Shown here in pieces: positions 24,587 through 33,641 of a DNA stretch of 64,000 bases (the stretch's first letter is position 1; every line of letters begins with the position of its first letter). A program made the translations under genes and the position numbers. Source of the stretch: Proteiniclasticum sp043951855 (GTDB taxonomy: Bacteria > Bacillota > Clostridia > Clostridiales > Clostridiaceae); contig NZ_JBINJW010000002.1 of the NCBI RefSeq assembly GCF_043951855.1, forward strand, positions 1 to 64,000. Reading direction: 5' to 3'. The notes under the pieces were generated by a model. The model saw only the letters and a list, made by a program, of their open reading frames with translations. It made no database searches and had not been told where the DNA came from.

Positions 24587-26872
24587 TTACGTCGTTATAA
24601 AGCGCCCCTGTGCTCGAGAACCGGTCTGCATTAAATTGTAGAGTTCTTGTGATATCTTTCTAATATCATCTTCACTTCGTACAATCATCTGCTGAATGGT
24701 AATTAAAGAGCCACCAAGCATTCCATATCCGCCACCTGCACCACCATTTACATTTACATCGGAGTCTAAATTAAAATCTGTGGGGATGACCTTTTGCATA
24801 TCTTCACTAACATCATCCATGGCCTTCTCAAAGCCTACACCGATACCTTCACCCATGTTTTCACCAATACCTGCGAAAACTTGAGATGGAGATTGGATGC
24901 CTAAAAGTCCCTTAACTCCTTTGACAATTCCACCAACCATGTCACTGACTTTGTTTTTAAGCCAAGTCACCATGGAGGCAATACCATCCCAGAGTCCTCT
25001 GGCGATGTTTTTACCCACATCAATAATGGCCGGTATGGCTTTACCTAAACCAGTCACTATTGCTGTAATAATCTGAGGAATTTGTGCCACTAACTGAGGA
25101 ATAGCCCGAATTAATCCTGCCGCAAGCTGAATAGTCAGCTGAACACCCATCTCAATAATCTTAGGTAGATTTGTGGTTATAAAAGTAATAATGCTACTTA
25201 TAATTTGTGGTAAAGCCTCAATTAAGGTAGGCAGTGCATTTAAGATACCTTGTGCCAAACCACTGATAATTTGGAAAGCCGCTTCTAGGACCAAATCAAG
25301 ATTATTAATCAGTGTTTCTACAATCAAAATCACGGCTTCTACGATGGACGGAATTAGTTCCGGCAGTGCTTCACCAATGCCAGTGGCAAGGGTAACAATC
25401 ATCACAAGTGCCGCCTCAACAAGGGCAGGGAGATTGGCAATGATTCCATCCACTAAAGTTAGTACCAACTGAAGCGCCCCTTGAGTTATCTGTGGCAATG
25501 CCTCAATAAGACCTCCCACTATGGTCATGATAATATTTGTCGCTGCATCAATCAGTGTTGGTAAATTATCCAAAATACCGTTAACAAGAGCAACGACTAG
25601 CTCAGGAGCAACTTCTGCAATGGCAGCTATGAGTCCAGTGACCACATCTAAGATTTGGGGAAGAATTACTGCTATCTGGTCAACTGTTTCTTTGGCTCCA
25701 GCTTTTAACTGTTCCGCTGCACCTTCTTGTCCTGTGATTAGCCCTGTAAGACCATCAAGGATCATGGTAAAGCCGGGGAGGAGTTGGGAAGTGATATTAT
25801 TTTTCACACCGGTAAAAGAACGGGTAAGGTTATCCATGGCATCGGTATACTCGACTGCAGCATCGATGGATTTATCACTCATCACCAGCCCTAGCTCACT
25901 GGCTTTGTTCTTTAAGTCTTCTGTACTCTCTGCCGTTTGGTTTAAAAGAGCTGCTAGTTCCACGGATGAGTTTCCAAGGAGATCATTGGCAATGGCCGCT
26001 TTTTCGCCTTCATCAGCAATACCCTGCAGCCCTCTCACAGTCATCTCAAAGACTTCTTCTCTTGATTTCCCTTGGAGATCTTCCATCGAGATGCCTAATC
26101 GCCTGAATTTATCAGTGGCAGAAGTACTTCCATTGATGGCATCATCAACCGTGTTATTTAGTTTTTTCATGCCATTTTCTAAAGTAGATATGCTTGCACC
26201 ATTTTGCGAAAGCACATAGTCCCACTCTTGATAGCCTTTTCTGGAAAGTCCTATGCGTTGACTTGCTTTATCAATCTCATCTCCAGCTGCAGCCGCATCA
26301 TTAGCCATGTCATAAAGCTTTTTACCGGCGGCAACTGCAGCAGTTCCAATGGCGGCCATAGCCGCTCCGATTGCCACACCGATTCCTTTGACAATACTGC
26401 CTAGTTTCTCAAATTTTCCTCCCGCATCATCTGCAACGTTGGCACTCTTTTTTATCTCATCACCAAAATCGTCCGCTTCATTTCCCGCTTCATCAAAACC
26501 TTCACTGGCTTCATTTAGTGCTTTGTTATTTTCACCAAGCTCCCGTTCCATCTTATTTAAATCAGCGTTGGCATTATTAAGCTGGATTTGCCAAGCCTGC
26601 GTTCTCTTATCATTTTCACCAAAGGAATCAGCGGCATTTTTAAGGGCAGCTTCCAAGGTGCCGATTTTATTCTTTTGTGCATCTATTTCCTTATTTAAAA
26701 CTTCATTTCTTGCTGTTAAGGCCTGGACAGATTTATCCTGCTTATCAAACTGCGAGGATACCAGTTTCATCTCAGATCCCAGAACCTTAAATGTCTGATT
26801 GATGTCACGAAGTGCACTTTTAAATTCCTTCTCGCCCTCAACACCAATTTTGAGCCCAAAGTTATCTGCCAA
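24587..26872 (-). CDS. Tape measure protein
   Basis: A 761-residue protein. I choose TTG at 26872, 8 bases after AGGAGG, over a GTG two codons earlier that would lie too close. The N-terminus is coiled coil (KVLGSEMKLVSSQFDKQDKSVQALTARNEVLNKEIDAQKNKIGTLE split by charged turns). A hydrophobic glycine-alanine segment follows (GIGVAIGAAMAAIGTAAVA), and then many repeats of the type LVxxLPxIIxxIVxxL from about 390 to 640. It sets siphovirus tail length. The next gene upstream encodes the gpG/gpGT chaperones. Confidence 0.92.
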   Translation of the reverse strand: MADNFGLKIGVEGEKEFKSALRDINQTFKVLGSEMKLVSSQFDKQDKSVQALTARNEVLNKEIDAQKNKIGTLEAALKNAADSFGENDKRTQAWQIQLNNANADLNKMERELGENNKALNEASEGFDEAGNEADDFGDEIKKSANVADDAGGKFEKLGSIVKGIGVAIGAAMAAIGTAAVAAGKKLYDMANDAAAAGDEIDKASQRIGLSRKGYQEWDYVLSQNGASISTLENGMKKLNNTVDDAINGSTSATDKFRRLGISMEDLQGKSREEVFEMTVRGLQGIADEGEKAAIANDLLGNSSVELAALLNQTAESTEDLKNKASELGLVMSDKSIDAAVEYTDAMDNLTRSFTGVKNNITSQLLPGFTMILDGLTGLITGQEGAAEQLKAGAKETVDQIAVILPQILDVVTGLIAAIAEVAPELVVALVNGILDNLPTLIDAATNIIMTIVGGLIEALPQITQGALQLVLTLVDGIIANLPALVEAALVMIVTLATGIGEALPELIPSIVEAVILIVETLINNLDLVLEAAFQIISGLAQGILNALPTLIEALPQIISSIITFITTNLPKIIEMGVQLTIQLAAGLIRAIPQLVAQIPQIITAIVTGLGKAIPAIIDVGKNIARGLWDGIASMVTWLKNKVSDMVGGIVKGVKGLLGIQSPSQVFAGIGENMGEGIGVGFEKAMDDVSEDMQKVIPTDFNLDSDVNVNGGAGGGYGMLGGSLITIQQMIVRSEDDIRKISQELYNLMQTGSRAQGRFITT

Positions 26873-26897
26873 AATCACCGCCTCCTTCCTTTAAAAA

Positions 26898-27101
26898 TCA
26901 GATACCATAGGGAATAACATCATCTATGGAAATCTCCCTTTTTTGCTTGCTCAGTCCAAGAAACTGTTTGTGACATTCCCATAAATCCATCAAAAGCCCA
27001 AGAGGTGTAAGCCAGGTTTCCTCCTCTGTGCGATTTAAATGGACTGTGCCGTAATATAAAAGCCGGGTAAAGAGCTCCTCCTCATTTACCCGGTTTGTGC
27101 G
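26898..27101 (-). CDS. gpT extension of the tail assembly chaperone (-1 frameshift product)
   Basis: This frame has no start or ribosome site of its own near its beginning and continues the tail-chaperone gene after a -1 shift at AAAAAAC (27101-27107). It adds 67 residues (RTNRVNEEELFTRLLYYG..HKQFLGLSKQKREISIDDVIPYGI), giving a 190-residue gpGT. gpG/gpGT pairs made by -1 slippage between the major tail and tape measure genes are well established for long-tailed phages. Confidence 0.8.
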   Translation of the reverse strand, partial: RTNRVNEEELFTRLLYYGTVHLNRTEEETWLTPLGLLMDLWECHKQFLGLSKQKREISIDDVIPYGI

Positions 27102-27469
27102 TTTTTTGAGTCATCTTCCGATGCAATATTTCGTTTCGTTCCTTTAAACATCGCTTCCATCAGTGCGTTTTTATATGTGGCAAGCTCCAAAGGTGAAGTA
27201 AGAAGTTCAATCTCCTCTTGCGTGAGAAGATTCTTCTTATCATTCGGATTTCGCAGGTTATAAATAAGTAGGCTTTGATTGGCCATTAATGTAATCAGCC
27301 AGACAATCTCGTCTAATGCCATCTCGAAGTTTTCTGATTTCATGAGCTTTTCACCAAGGTTTTCAAGCCCACCATATCTTCCTGCAATTTCTTTTGTTGC
27401 CTTAGTCGTTAAAATAAGCTCATACTCCTGACCACTGATAGTAATCTTTGCGCTGCGTTCGTTATCCAT
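27086..27469 (-). CDS. Tail assembly chaperone gpG
   Basis: A 127-residue protein in the gpG position. SAKITISGQEYELILTTKATKEIAGRYGGLENLGEKL is typical of these chaperones in Gram-positive siphoviruses. AGGAGGATGTTCC precedes the ATG. The canonical slippery heptamer A-AAA-AAC is in frame five codons before the stop. gpG and gpGT bind the tape measure protein and recruit tail tube subunits. Confidence 0.85.
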   Translation of the reverse strand: MDNERSAKITISGQEYELILTTKATKEIAGRYGGLENLGEKLMKSENFEMALDEIVWLITLMANQSLLIYNLRNPNDKKNLLTQEEIELLTSPLELATYKNALMEAMFKGTKRNIASEDDSKNAQTG

Positions 27470-27480
27470 GGAACATCCTC

Positions 27481-28083
27481 CTATTCTTCAGTGCCACCAG
27501 AGGCGGCAAATGTAGGTTCATATACTTCGTTGTACCATTCGGTAATAATTGATTGTGTGACTCCTTCATCACCCTCGTTAACTTCTGCTTTCCAAGGATG
27601 TCTGCCCTGACCATCCAATTTGTTCCTGCGTAGCACGGTCCCTTCAATGGTTGGAGTTGAGAAGGTAATGCTATCGCCTTTAGTAGCCAGATTCGTTGCT
27701 GGGATACCAAACTTTACACGATACAGCCAAAAATAACGATACTTTCCGTTTGCTTTTTTAGCCCTAAAGCCTACCGCAACAGGGTCACCGCCATCTTCGC
27801 TGGTTGAAATAAGCACATGATTGTCATCAATGGTTGCTCCTGTAAGATCTCCTGCGGCAGTCACGCCAATATCATCAATACCAAGAGCTAATGTGCCACT
27901 TCTGAATTCTTTAATGATTTCAGCCGCACCATCATCGGCATAAAGCGTTGCTTCAGCAAGTTCCACCGACAGTTCTGCACTGATGGCTTTTGCCAAGGGC
28001 ACTGGGGTTTCATAAGTCTCATCACCGCTTGCATCCTCGGTGATTTTTGCATAATAAAGTCTATCAAGACCAATTGTAGCCAT
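27481..28083 (-). CDS. Major tail protein (phi13-type)
   Basis: A 200-residue tail tube protein: MATIGLDRLYYAKITEDASG at the start, AELSVELAEATLYADDGAAEIIKEF, and GKYRYFWLYRVKFGIPA are characteristic of the phi13-family major tail proteins. GGAGGAATAAAAT precedes the ATG. It polymerises into the tail tube. Located between the tail terminator-like gene and gpG as expected. Confidence 0.88.
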   Translation of the reverse strand: MATIGLDRLYYAKITEDASGDETYETPVPLAKAISAELSVELAEATLYADDGAAEIIKEFRSGTLALGIDDIGVTAAGDLTGATIDDNHVLISTSEDGGDPVAVGFRAKKANGKYRYFWLYRVKFGIPATNLATKGDSITFSTPTIEGTVLRRNKLDGQGRHPWKAEVNEGDEGVTQSIITEWYNEVYEPTFAASGGTEE

Positions 28084-28086
28084 ATT

Positions 28087-28440
28087 TTATTCCTCCATTT
28101 CTAATTTAAATTCATAGGGTTTTGCCACATCAATGGCATAGTGGTGGTAACCAGTATCATCTTCATGCCCGATATACCTACGGTCTGTTATTGTAAAATC
28201 CGCACCCAATAGAGTGCGGACTAAATTATTTTTAATGCCTATATAGTTACCTTTTACAAATAGGGAAAGTCTAACTTCCTGCACTTCATATTCAGGCTTG
28301 TTATCAGCATGAACCTCAAACAAATCGACAAGAGGTGTGATTACAAGATAAACATCAGGAGGCACACCAGAAAAAACACCTGTCTCTACTGGAATGCTAC
28401 ACATATCTGCTATGAGATTTAATTCTTTTAAGATGCTCAT
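28087..28440 (-). CDS. Tail completion / terminator-like protein
   Basis: A 117-residue protein with YLVITPLVDLFEVHADNKPEYEVQEVRLSLFVKGNY, matching the small alpha-beta proteins found between gp10-like and major tail genes. Position suggests tail terminator. Its start overlaps the end of the preceding gene by 4 bases. Confidence 0.7.
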   Translation of the reverse strand: MSILKELNLIADMCSIPVETGVFSGVPPDVYLVITPLVDLFEVHADNKPEYEVQEVRLSLFVKGNYIGIKNNLVRTLLGADFTITDRRYIGHEDDTGYHHYAIDVAKPYEFKLEMEE

Positions 28441-28868
28441 ATTTTATCCACCTCTTCATCAAATCGCTGTTTCATTGCTTCTATACAGGCTTTTCTTGAA
28501 GTCCTTCTTGCAGGCTTAAAAAATGGTTTTGGTGGTTGACCGGATTTCCCATACTCTATGATATTGGCTATCTTGGCATTGCTTTCACCATTTCTTCTTG
28601 GTTCTTTAAAACCTACTTTTACATTAAAATTACCGTTTCGATCTAGCTTAGCAGGGGAGACACCAAGGGAATCGACTAATTCACCCGTAGACCGGCTTTT
28701 TTCTTTTGTTCCACTACCAATAGTCCCTTGTAAATTTGACTTTACTTTTTCTAGAACTACTTCCCCTCCTGATTCCAGCACCTTCGGTATAATTTCATCT
28801 GTCTTATCACCCAGCTTTGAAAGTTTTAGAAGAAAATCCTCCGGCATTTTAACATCTGCTTTAGCCAC
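28437..28868 (-). CDS. HK97 gp10-like head-tail protein
   Basis: A 143-residue protein; GTG at 28868 is chosen because it overlaps the end of the upstream gene and avoids an arginine/tryptophan-rich leader. KVLESGGEVVLEKVKSNLQGTIG and ANIIEYGKSGQPPKPFFKPARR are the gp10-family signature (x-EYG-x4-PxPF). It acts in joining head and tail. Confidence 0.82.
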   Translation of the reverse strand: MAKADVKMPEDFLLKLSKLGDKTDEIIPKVLESGGEVVLEKVKSNLQGTIGSGTKEKSRSTGELVDSLGVSPAKLDRNGNFNVKVGFKEPRRNGESNAKIANIIEYGKSGQPPKPFFKPARRTSRKACIEAMKQRFDEEVDKI

Positions 28869-29196
28869 TTGACGCCACCACCTTTTTCGCCAAAACTTCA
28901 ATATACATACCTTTTCCTTTTACATCCTCCACACTTGTGATTTCGTATCGTCCATCACTGCACGCAATGACCATCTTAGTAGACACCGGAATATCCGGTA
29001 TCTTACGAAAGCAAAACAGTGCGGTGGCTTCAGAGAAGGTTGCTCTATTGGCCCATTTTTCATTCCCGTGACGGTCTTCCTTATAGGCACGAACAGACGC
29101 AAGAATGGTGTCAGTGGGTTTACTAAAACCCTCACTGTCTTTCATTGTTTCAACAGAAATAATATCTATAAAGGTATTCATTTTTCCAAAGCTCAT
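28861..29196 (-). CDS. Head-tail joining protein (SPP1 gp16-like stopper)
   Basis: A 111-residue protein: MSFGKMNTFIDIISVETMKDSEGFSKPTDTILASVRAYKEDRHGNEKW is typical of the small head-closure proteins. It is probably the stopper that seals the portal after packaging. It overlaps the gp10-like gene by 8 bases. Confidence 0.82.
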   Translation of the reverse strand: MSFGKMNTFIDIISVETMKDSEGFSKPTDTILASVRAYKEDRHGNEKWANRATFSEATALFCFRKIPDIPVSTKMVIACSDGRYEITSVEDVKGKGMYIEVLAKKVVASSG

Positions 29197-29199
29197 ACG

Positions 29200-29508
29200 C
29201 TACACCTTCCAATCCCGATCAAGCCTGAGCAGTAAATTTACCGTATTCCAAACCTGCTGGCCCGCCTGCACATTGTCAGCAAAAAAGCCACCCGTACTGC
29301 CATCCCGACTTTCATAGAAGTGGGATGACAGCATGATGATGGCTTGCTCCGTAGTTGGCGGCATTGCATTTTCGCTATAATGACCTTCCGGCAGATGCTG
29401 GTAACTCTCGGCATAGGAGGTTGCAGTGGTGATGTATGTCTGAAGAAGTTCATCATCACGATCATGCTCAAGAATTAGATTTGCCTTTACCTTTTCAAAC
29501 AGTGTCAT
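29200..29508 (-). CDS. Head-tail connector (gp6-like adaptor)
   Basis: A 102-residue helical protein; ATG at 29508 has the better-spaced ribosome site. MTLFEKVKANLILEHDRDDELLQTYITTATSYAESY matches gp6-type adaptor proteins that bind beneath the portal. Gene order (capsid, fibre-like, adaptor, stopper, gp10) supports this. Confidence 0.82.
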   Translation of the reverse strand: MTLFEKVKANLILEHDRDDELLQTYITTATSYAESYQHLPEGHYSENAMPPTTEQAIIMLSSHFYESRDGSTGGFFADNVQAGQQVWNTVNLLLRLDRDWKV

Positions 29509-29527
29509 CACCGTCACCTTCCTTTCT

Positions 29528-29749
29528 CTACGGAGTATCCTCTACCATTATCCCAGTGGCTTTTAACTTGGTAAGAAGGGCATTAAAGTCCGTTACCAAG
29601 TCCTCTACAGTAGCCGCAGTGCTTGCTGGTTGATTCTCAAGAACAGGGAGCCCGGTTACTTTGGCCCCCTCTTCTATGACAAGCTCACCACCGATTACGG
29701 TCTTTTCTCCACCTTGCTCTGTATAATTCTTCGTGTTATAACTCATCAT
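29528..29749 (-). CDS. Head fibre-like protein
   Basis: A 73-residue protein of the Phage_fiber_2 type: NYTEQGGEKTVIGGELVIEEGAKVTGLP and a C-terminal ATVEDLVTDFNALLTKLKATGIM. Such proteins are thought to decorate heads. The ATG at 29749 follows GGGAGG. It lies directly after the capsid gene. Confidence 0.78.
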   Translation of the reverse strand: MMSYNTKNYTEQGGEKTVIGGELVIEEGAKVTGLPVLENQPASTAATVEDLVTDFNALLTKLKATGIMVEDTP

Positions 29750-29761
29750 TTGCACCTCCCA

Positions 29762-30961
29762 TTAAGCCTTTTGCTGTAGGATTTTAACAGCTTCAGGAAG
29801 GATCAGTTTACCGTCCACACGTTGACTTGCAAGGAAACCAACTTGACCAGTGGTTGCAAATAGCTCATTTAAACGCTTGAAAGAACGTCCTTGTCTGTCC
29901 GCAATCCAGTAGTAACCAAAGTCACCAAATGCGATGGTCTTTGCCCCAGCCTCAATAATTGGAGCGTAGGCTGAAGTATATACTGGACGGTTTAGCAATG
30001 TATCTGGAGTACCCGCAGTCAGCGAAGGCTGCCATAGATATTGACCCTGTCCGTCTTTTAGTTTACGGATTGCTTTCACCGTTGCATCATTCATTAAGAA
30101 CACTGCATTTTTTCTGTATGGTGCTTTTAATGAGTAGACAAGATCGATAATCTCATCTGCTGTAATTGCTGTAGCCGATCCTGCAGTAATCCCAAGCTGT
30201 GCTCCACCAGTAGCATTGAAAATGCCTGTAGGTTTTCCATCAGCATCTCCAACAAGAAATGCTTCCTCTTCCTTTGCTCCAATTCTTCTGGCAAACTCAG
30301 TGGAAATATAGCTTTCAAGATTAAATACACTATCATTTAAGAGTTCATCCGAGACTTTGATCATCGTACCCAACTTATATGCACCAATGGAAGTCTGACC
30401 AAATACAGAATCACTCTCATCAAATTCCTCGCCTTCATCAAGCCAAGCCGCAGTTCCTTTGGTCACTACAACAGGAATTTTTCTGTCACCGCTTGAGGTC
30501 TGAATAATTTTTGCCAGCTTACGGAACACATTTTCTTCCTCAAGGGTTTGAATTAGGGTACGTTCAAATTCATCTGGAACAAGATATCCACCCTCAGAAT
30601 CAGTTCCTACAGAGAGGGAATTGAGTACATCATGTCTAGGATTTTTGCTTCGCATGACATTCCAGAATGCCTTCTTATAATCATCGCTTGCTCTTCCAGT
30701 CTTTGTTTCCATCCCTGGAATATTTGGTTTTCCAGTAAGAGGCATGTTCACAGGTTTATTAAGTTCTGCTTCAAGTGCCTCTTGGCGCTCCAGTCTTGCG
30801 ATTTCCTTACCAAGATTAACAATGTCCTCTTCCATTCTGTCGTAGGTTACCGCATCCTCTGCAGAAACAAGCCCGTCACTGCCACGTTTTGAATCAAGAA
30901 ATGTCTTTGCCGCTTCCCATGCTTTTGCGCGTTTTTCACGCAGTTCAAGAATTTTACTCAT
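29762..30961 (-). CDS. HK97-fold major capsid protein
   Basis: A 399-residue capsid precursor. The first 100 residues are a coiled-coil scaffold-like delta domain (AEDAVTYDRMEEDIVNLGKEIARLERQEALEAEL split here by usual turns) removed by the protease encoded upstream. SLSVGTDSEGGYLVPDEFERTLIQTLEEENVFRKL begins the mature shell domain, and ending GQVGFLASQRVDGKLILPEAVKIL is typical. AGGAGG precedes the ATG. Confidence 0.93.
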   Translation of the reverse strand: MSKILELREKRAKAWEAAKTFLDSKRGSDGLVSAEDAVTYDRMEEDIVNLGKEIARLERQEALEAELNKPVNMPLTGKPNIPGMETKTGRASDDYKKAFWNVMRSKNPRHDVLNSLSVGTDSEGGYLVPDEFERTLIQTLEEENVFRKLAKIIQTSSGDRKIPVVVTKGTAAWLDEGEEFDESDSVFGQTSIGAYKLGTMIKVSDELLNDSVFNLESYISTEFARRIGAKEEEAFLVGDADGKPTGIFNATGGAQLGITAGSATAITADEIIDLVYSLKAPYRKNAVFLMNDATVKAIRKLKDGQGQYLWQPSLTAGTPDTLLNRPVYTSAYAPIIEAGAKTIAFGDFGYYWIADRQGRSFKRLNELFATTGQVGFLASQRVDGKLILPEAVKILQQKA

Positions 30962-30973
30962 TTTGATTTCCTC

Positions 30974-31654
30974 CTAATATTTTAATAAATTAAGCCGCTC
31001 GTAAAGCGGCTCGGTTGATTGTTTAACAACTGGTTTTTTAAGCTTATTAATTAATGAATTGGTCACTGCTCTTCGGCTAAACACAAAACTGTCTTGTACA
31101 GTACTTTCTCCAGTCCTAAACATGATGTCATCAGCAAAACCAAGCTCAATCGCTTTATTGGCATTAAGCCATGTTTCTGCATCCATAAGATGAGATAGCC
31201 TTGTTCGTGATAAACCGGTTTTCAGTTCATAAGCATTGATGATACTTTCCTTTACTTCATCTAACATTTGCATTGCCTTTTGCATCTCCTCACTATCACC
31301 AATGGCTATGGTGAATGGGTTATGGATCATCATGAGTGAGGTTGGTGACATCAAGACTTCTGTTCCTGCCATTGCAATGACCGATGCGGCTGATGCTGCA
31401 ATACCGTCAATTTTTACAGTGACATTGCCCTTGTAATCCATCAGCATGTTATAAATCTGTGATGCTGCGATACAATCCCCACCGGGAGAGTTGATCCAAA
31501 CAACAATGTCTCCTTCGCCACTCATTAGTTCTGCTTTGAATGCCGCAGGAGTAACATCATCTTCAAACCAACTCTCCTCCGCAATTGCACCGTTAAGGTA
31601 GAGGGTTCGTGTTTGTGTATCTAAATCACGCACCCAGTTCCAAAACTTTTTCAT
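30974..31654 (-). CDS. ClpP-like prohead protease
   Basis: A 226-residue ClpP-fold protease: WINSPGGD, GIAASAASVIAMAG with probable nucleophile Ser88, and MMIHNPF with His111, 23 residues apart as in ClpP. Family members cleave the capsid scaffold domain during head maturation. Its start overlaps the portal stop codon by 4 bases. Confidence 0.92.
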   Translation of the reverse strand: MKKFWNWVRDLDTQTRTLYLNGAIAEESWFEDDVTPAAFKAELMSGEGDIVVWINSPGGDCIAASQIYNMLMDYKGNVTVKIDGIAASAASVIAMAGTEVLMSPTSLMMIHNPFTIAIGDSEEMQKAMQMLDEVKESIINAYELKTGLSRTRLSHLMDAETWLNANKAIELGFADDIMFRTGESTVQDSFVFSRRAVTNSLINKLKKPVVKQSTEPLYERLNLLKY

Positions 31655-32907
31655 TTGGCTGTTTCCTCCAATCCTTCTTTATTTGCAAATATGCCCGCAT
31701 CCGCAAGTTTGGTCATATTGCCGTTAATTAGGTATAAATCTCCTCCAAGCTCAGGTGGAATTCGGTCTAGGTTCTCAAGCTCCCTAATATCATTGGCGCT
31801 CATCCATCCGTTTTGTCTGGCGGTTGCATAGCCACTCATTCGAGAAACATAATCTCCACGAAGTAAACCATCTACGTTAAACTTGGAAAAATACTGCTTC
31901 TTTTCATCTGATCTTAAAAGCGCCCTGCTAATGGCCTGCTCCCACCGAATTACCCAAGGGTCCAAGGTGTATTTCACAAACTCCAGTGATTGTTGCTCAA
32001 TATTAGAAAAGCTCGACTTTTCCAAGTCTCCAACCATATGTGGAGGCACGCGGAAAATTCGAGCGATTTCATTGATTTGAAATTTCCTTGTTTCTAAAAA
32101 CTGAGCTTGCTCCGGCGAGATACCAATTGGCTGGTACTTCATGCCTTCTTCAAGTACTGCTACGCGATGAGAATTGCTACTCCCTTGATAGGTTGCATTC
32201 CAACTTTCCCTTACTTTCTGAGGGTCTTTAATGGTGCCAGGATGTTCAAGTACCCCTCCTGGTGCTGCCCCATTAGCAAAGAACTTAGCTCCATATTCCT
32301 CACATGCTATTGCCATACCTATAGCATTCTTAGCCATAGCAATCGGCGAGTAACCCACAAGACCATCAAAGCCTAAACCTGGAATATGAAGTACATCGCT
32401 TGGTCTTAATGTAACCGCCACACCGTTCATCGTTGGTGCATCATCGGAATATCTGGTGTAGGAATAATAGAGATTGCCACTGGAATCTCTATCCACAGAC
32501 ATTCGATTTGGCATTAGTGGATACAGTGCTATGACTTCACCTTTGCCGTTTCGAATAATCTGAGCATAGGCATTGCCCCATAATAAAAGATGAGTCATCA
32601 TCGTCTCGCGGAAAACGAAAGAACTCATCTCTGGATTTGGCTCATCATGTAATAAAAAATATAGCGGATGAGAAAGTGCTTTCTCCTTACCGCCGCTATC
32701 GGTGTATTTGTATAGATGAAGGGGAAGCCCTGCCACAGCCTCCGCTAATATCCTCACGCAGGAATACACTGCAGTCATTTGCATGGCTGTATGCTCATTA
32801 ACAGGCTTGCCGCTTGTCGAGCCGCCAAAAAGGAAACTATAGTTGCTCCCTGCAGTTCGATTTTGTGGTTTGTCACGTGCTTTAAAAATATTTGTAAATA
32901 GGCCCAT
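31651..32907 (-). CDS. Portal protein (HK97 family)
   Basis: A 418-residue portal protein; ATG at 32907 is 8 bases after GGAG. AVYSCVRILAEAVAGLPLHLYK, FVFRETMMTHLLLWGNAYAQIIRN and GPHMVGDLEKSSFSNIEQQSLEFVKYTLDPW-like sequence (PPHMVGDLEKSSFSNIEQQ) are hallmarks. It forms the dodecameric DNA channel. It is separated from the large terminase gene by an accessory pair (32.9-33.7 kb). Confidence 0.93.
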   Translation of the reverse strand: MGLFTNIFKARDKPQNRTAGSNYSFLFGGSTSGKPVNEHTAMQMTAVYSCVRILAEAVAGLPLHLYKYTDSGGKEKALSHPLYFLLHDEPNPEMSSFVFRETMMTHLLLWGNAYAQIIRNGKGEVIALYPLMPNRMSVDRDSSGNLYYSYTRYSDDAPTMNGVAVTLRPSDVLHIPGLGFDGLVGYSPIAMAKNAIGMAIACEEYGAKFFANGAAPGGVLEHPGTIKDPQKVRESWNATYQGSSNSHRVAVLEEGMKYQPIGISPEQAQFLETRKFQINEIARIFRVPPHMVGDLEKSSFSNIEQQSLEFVKYTLDPWVIRWEQAISRALLRSDEKKQYFSKFNVDGLLRGDYVSRMSGYATARQNGWMSANDIRELENLDRIPPELGGDLYLINGNMTKLADAGIFANKEGLEETAK

Positions 32908-32934
32908 CTGCATCTCTCCTTAAAATTGGACATG

Positions 32935-32964
32935 AAAAAAGCACCTCGTATTTGAGATGCTTTT
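32935..32964 (-). terminator. Terminator of the XRE/membrane accessory pair
   Basis: On the minus strand GCATCTC and GAGGTGC pair (one G-T) around a 6-base loop, followed by TTTTTT. It lies 15 bases past the membrane-protein stop. Confidence 0.7.
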
Positions 32965-32978
32965 AGAATCACTCACTA

Positions 32979-33422
32979 TTACTGATATTTCTTCAATAAT
33001 ATTCGGTATATAACAATACCAATGACATACATAAATATCCAAAGAACAGCAAGAAAACGAACAAGTAAATTTGTATCTAGTATTCCCAACGAACCGATTA
33101 TTGAGAAAATAATCATCGATAGTGTAACAACCAAGAGGGTAATAATATAGGATATTCGCCCCGATCGATTTCTGAGACTTTCTTTGAACTCATCTTTAAG
33201 ATTGATCTGTTCCTCTTCCAACTTTCTTTCATAGACATCTTTTCGTCTTGGTGATGACCAGTAGAAATACTTCCAAATCAAACTTAATCCCCCAACTAGT
33301 CCAGCACCCGAAAACCCGAATAACAAACTACCAATCGAGTTTTCAGTACTCAATGCAAACCATAGACACGCAACTGCGAATACCACATAAATCAGCCCAA
33401 TGCTCAATTTATTTTTCATCAT
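32979..33422 (-). CDS. Four-helix membrane protein paired with an XRE regulator
   Basis: A 147-residue protein with four likely membrane helices: IGLIYVVFAVACLWFAL, LLFGFSGAGLVGGLSLIW, IITLLVVTLSMIIFSIIG, and FLAVLWIFMYVIGIVIY, with a charged loop between the second and third (RRKDVYERKLEEEQINLKDEF). Such XRE-plus-membrane pairs are common in Bacillota genomes; function unknown. It overlaps the XRE gene by 14 bases and has its own terminator, so this is a moron. Confidence 0.7.
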   Translation of the reverse strand: MMKNKLSIGLIYVVFAVACLWFALSTENSIGSLLFGFSGAGLVGGLSLIWKYFYWSSPRRKDVYERKLEEEQINLKDEFKESLRNRSGRISYIITLLVVTLSMIIFSIIGSLGILDTNLLVRFLAVLWIFMYVIGIVIYRILLKKYQ

Positions 33423-33627
33423 TTCTTTTACCTCCTTTATTAGGAAAGAAGATTTCCTCGATCTTTAATCCAAAAAAATCAGATATTGTAAAAGCTAAAT
33501 CTAATGAAGGATTATATTTTCCATTCTCTATAGCACTGATTGTTTGTCTTGATACTTTAAGTGCTTTAGACAACTCTTCTTGATTTAATCCCATATCCTT
33601 TCTTAATTTTTCAACTAGATTATTCAA
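33409..33627 (-). CDS. XRE-family regulator (TTG start) of accessory pair
   Basis: A 72-residue helix-turn-helix protein: LNQEELSKALKVSRQTISAIENGKYNPSLDLAFTISDFFGLKIEEIF is the classic XRE domain of the short repressor type. TTG at 33627 follows AAAGGAGAT. Two near-identical operator-like repeats flank its promoter, so it probably represses itself and the membrane gene. Confidence 0.85.
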   Translation of the reverse strand: MNNLVEKLRKDMGLNQEELSKALKVSRQTISAIENGKYNPSLDLAFTISDFFGLKIEEIFFPNKGGKRNDEK

Positions 33628-33641
33628 GTCTACATATCTCC

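Noticed and set aside
25521..26219. Long plus-strand frame (232 codons) opposite the tape measure gene
   Set aside because: It mirrors the repetitive codons of the tape measure gene, has no ribosome site and a low-complexity Ser/Ala/Ile composition.
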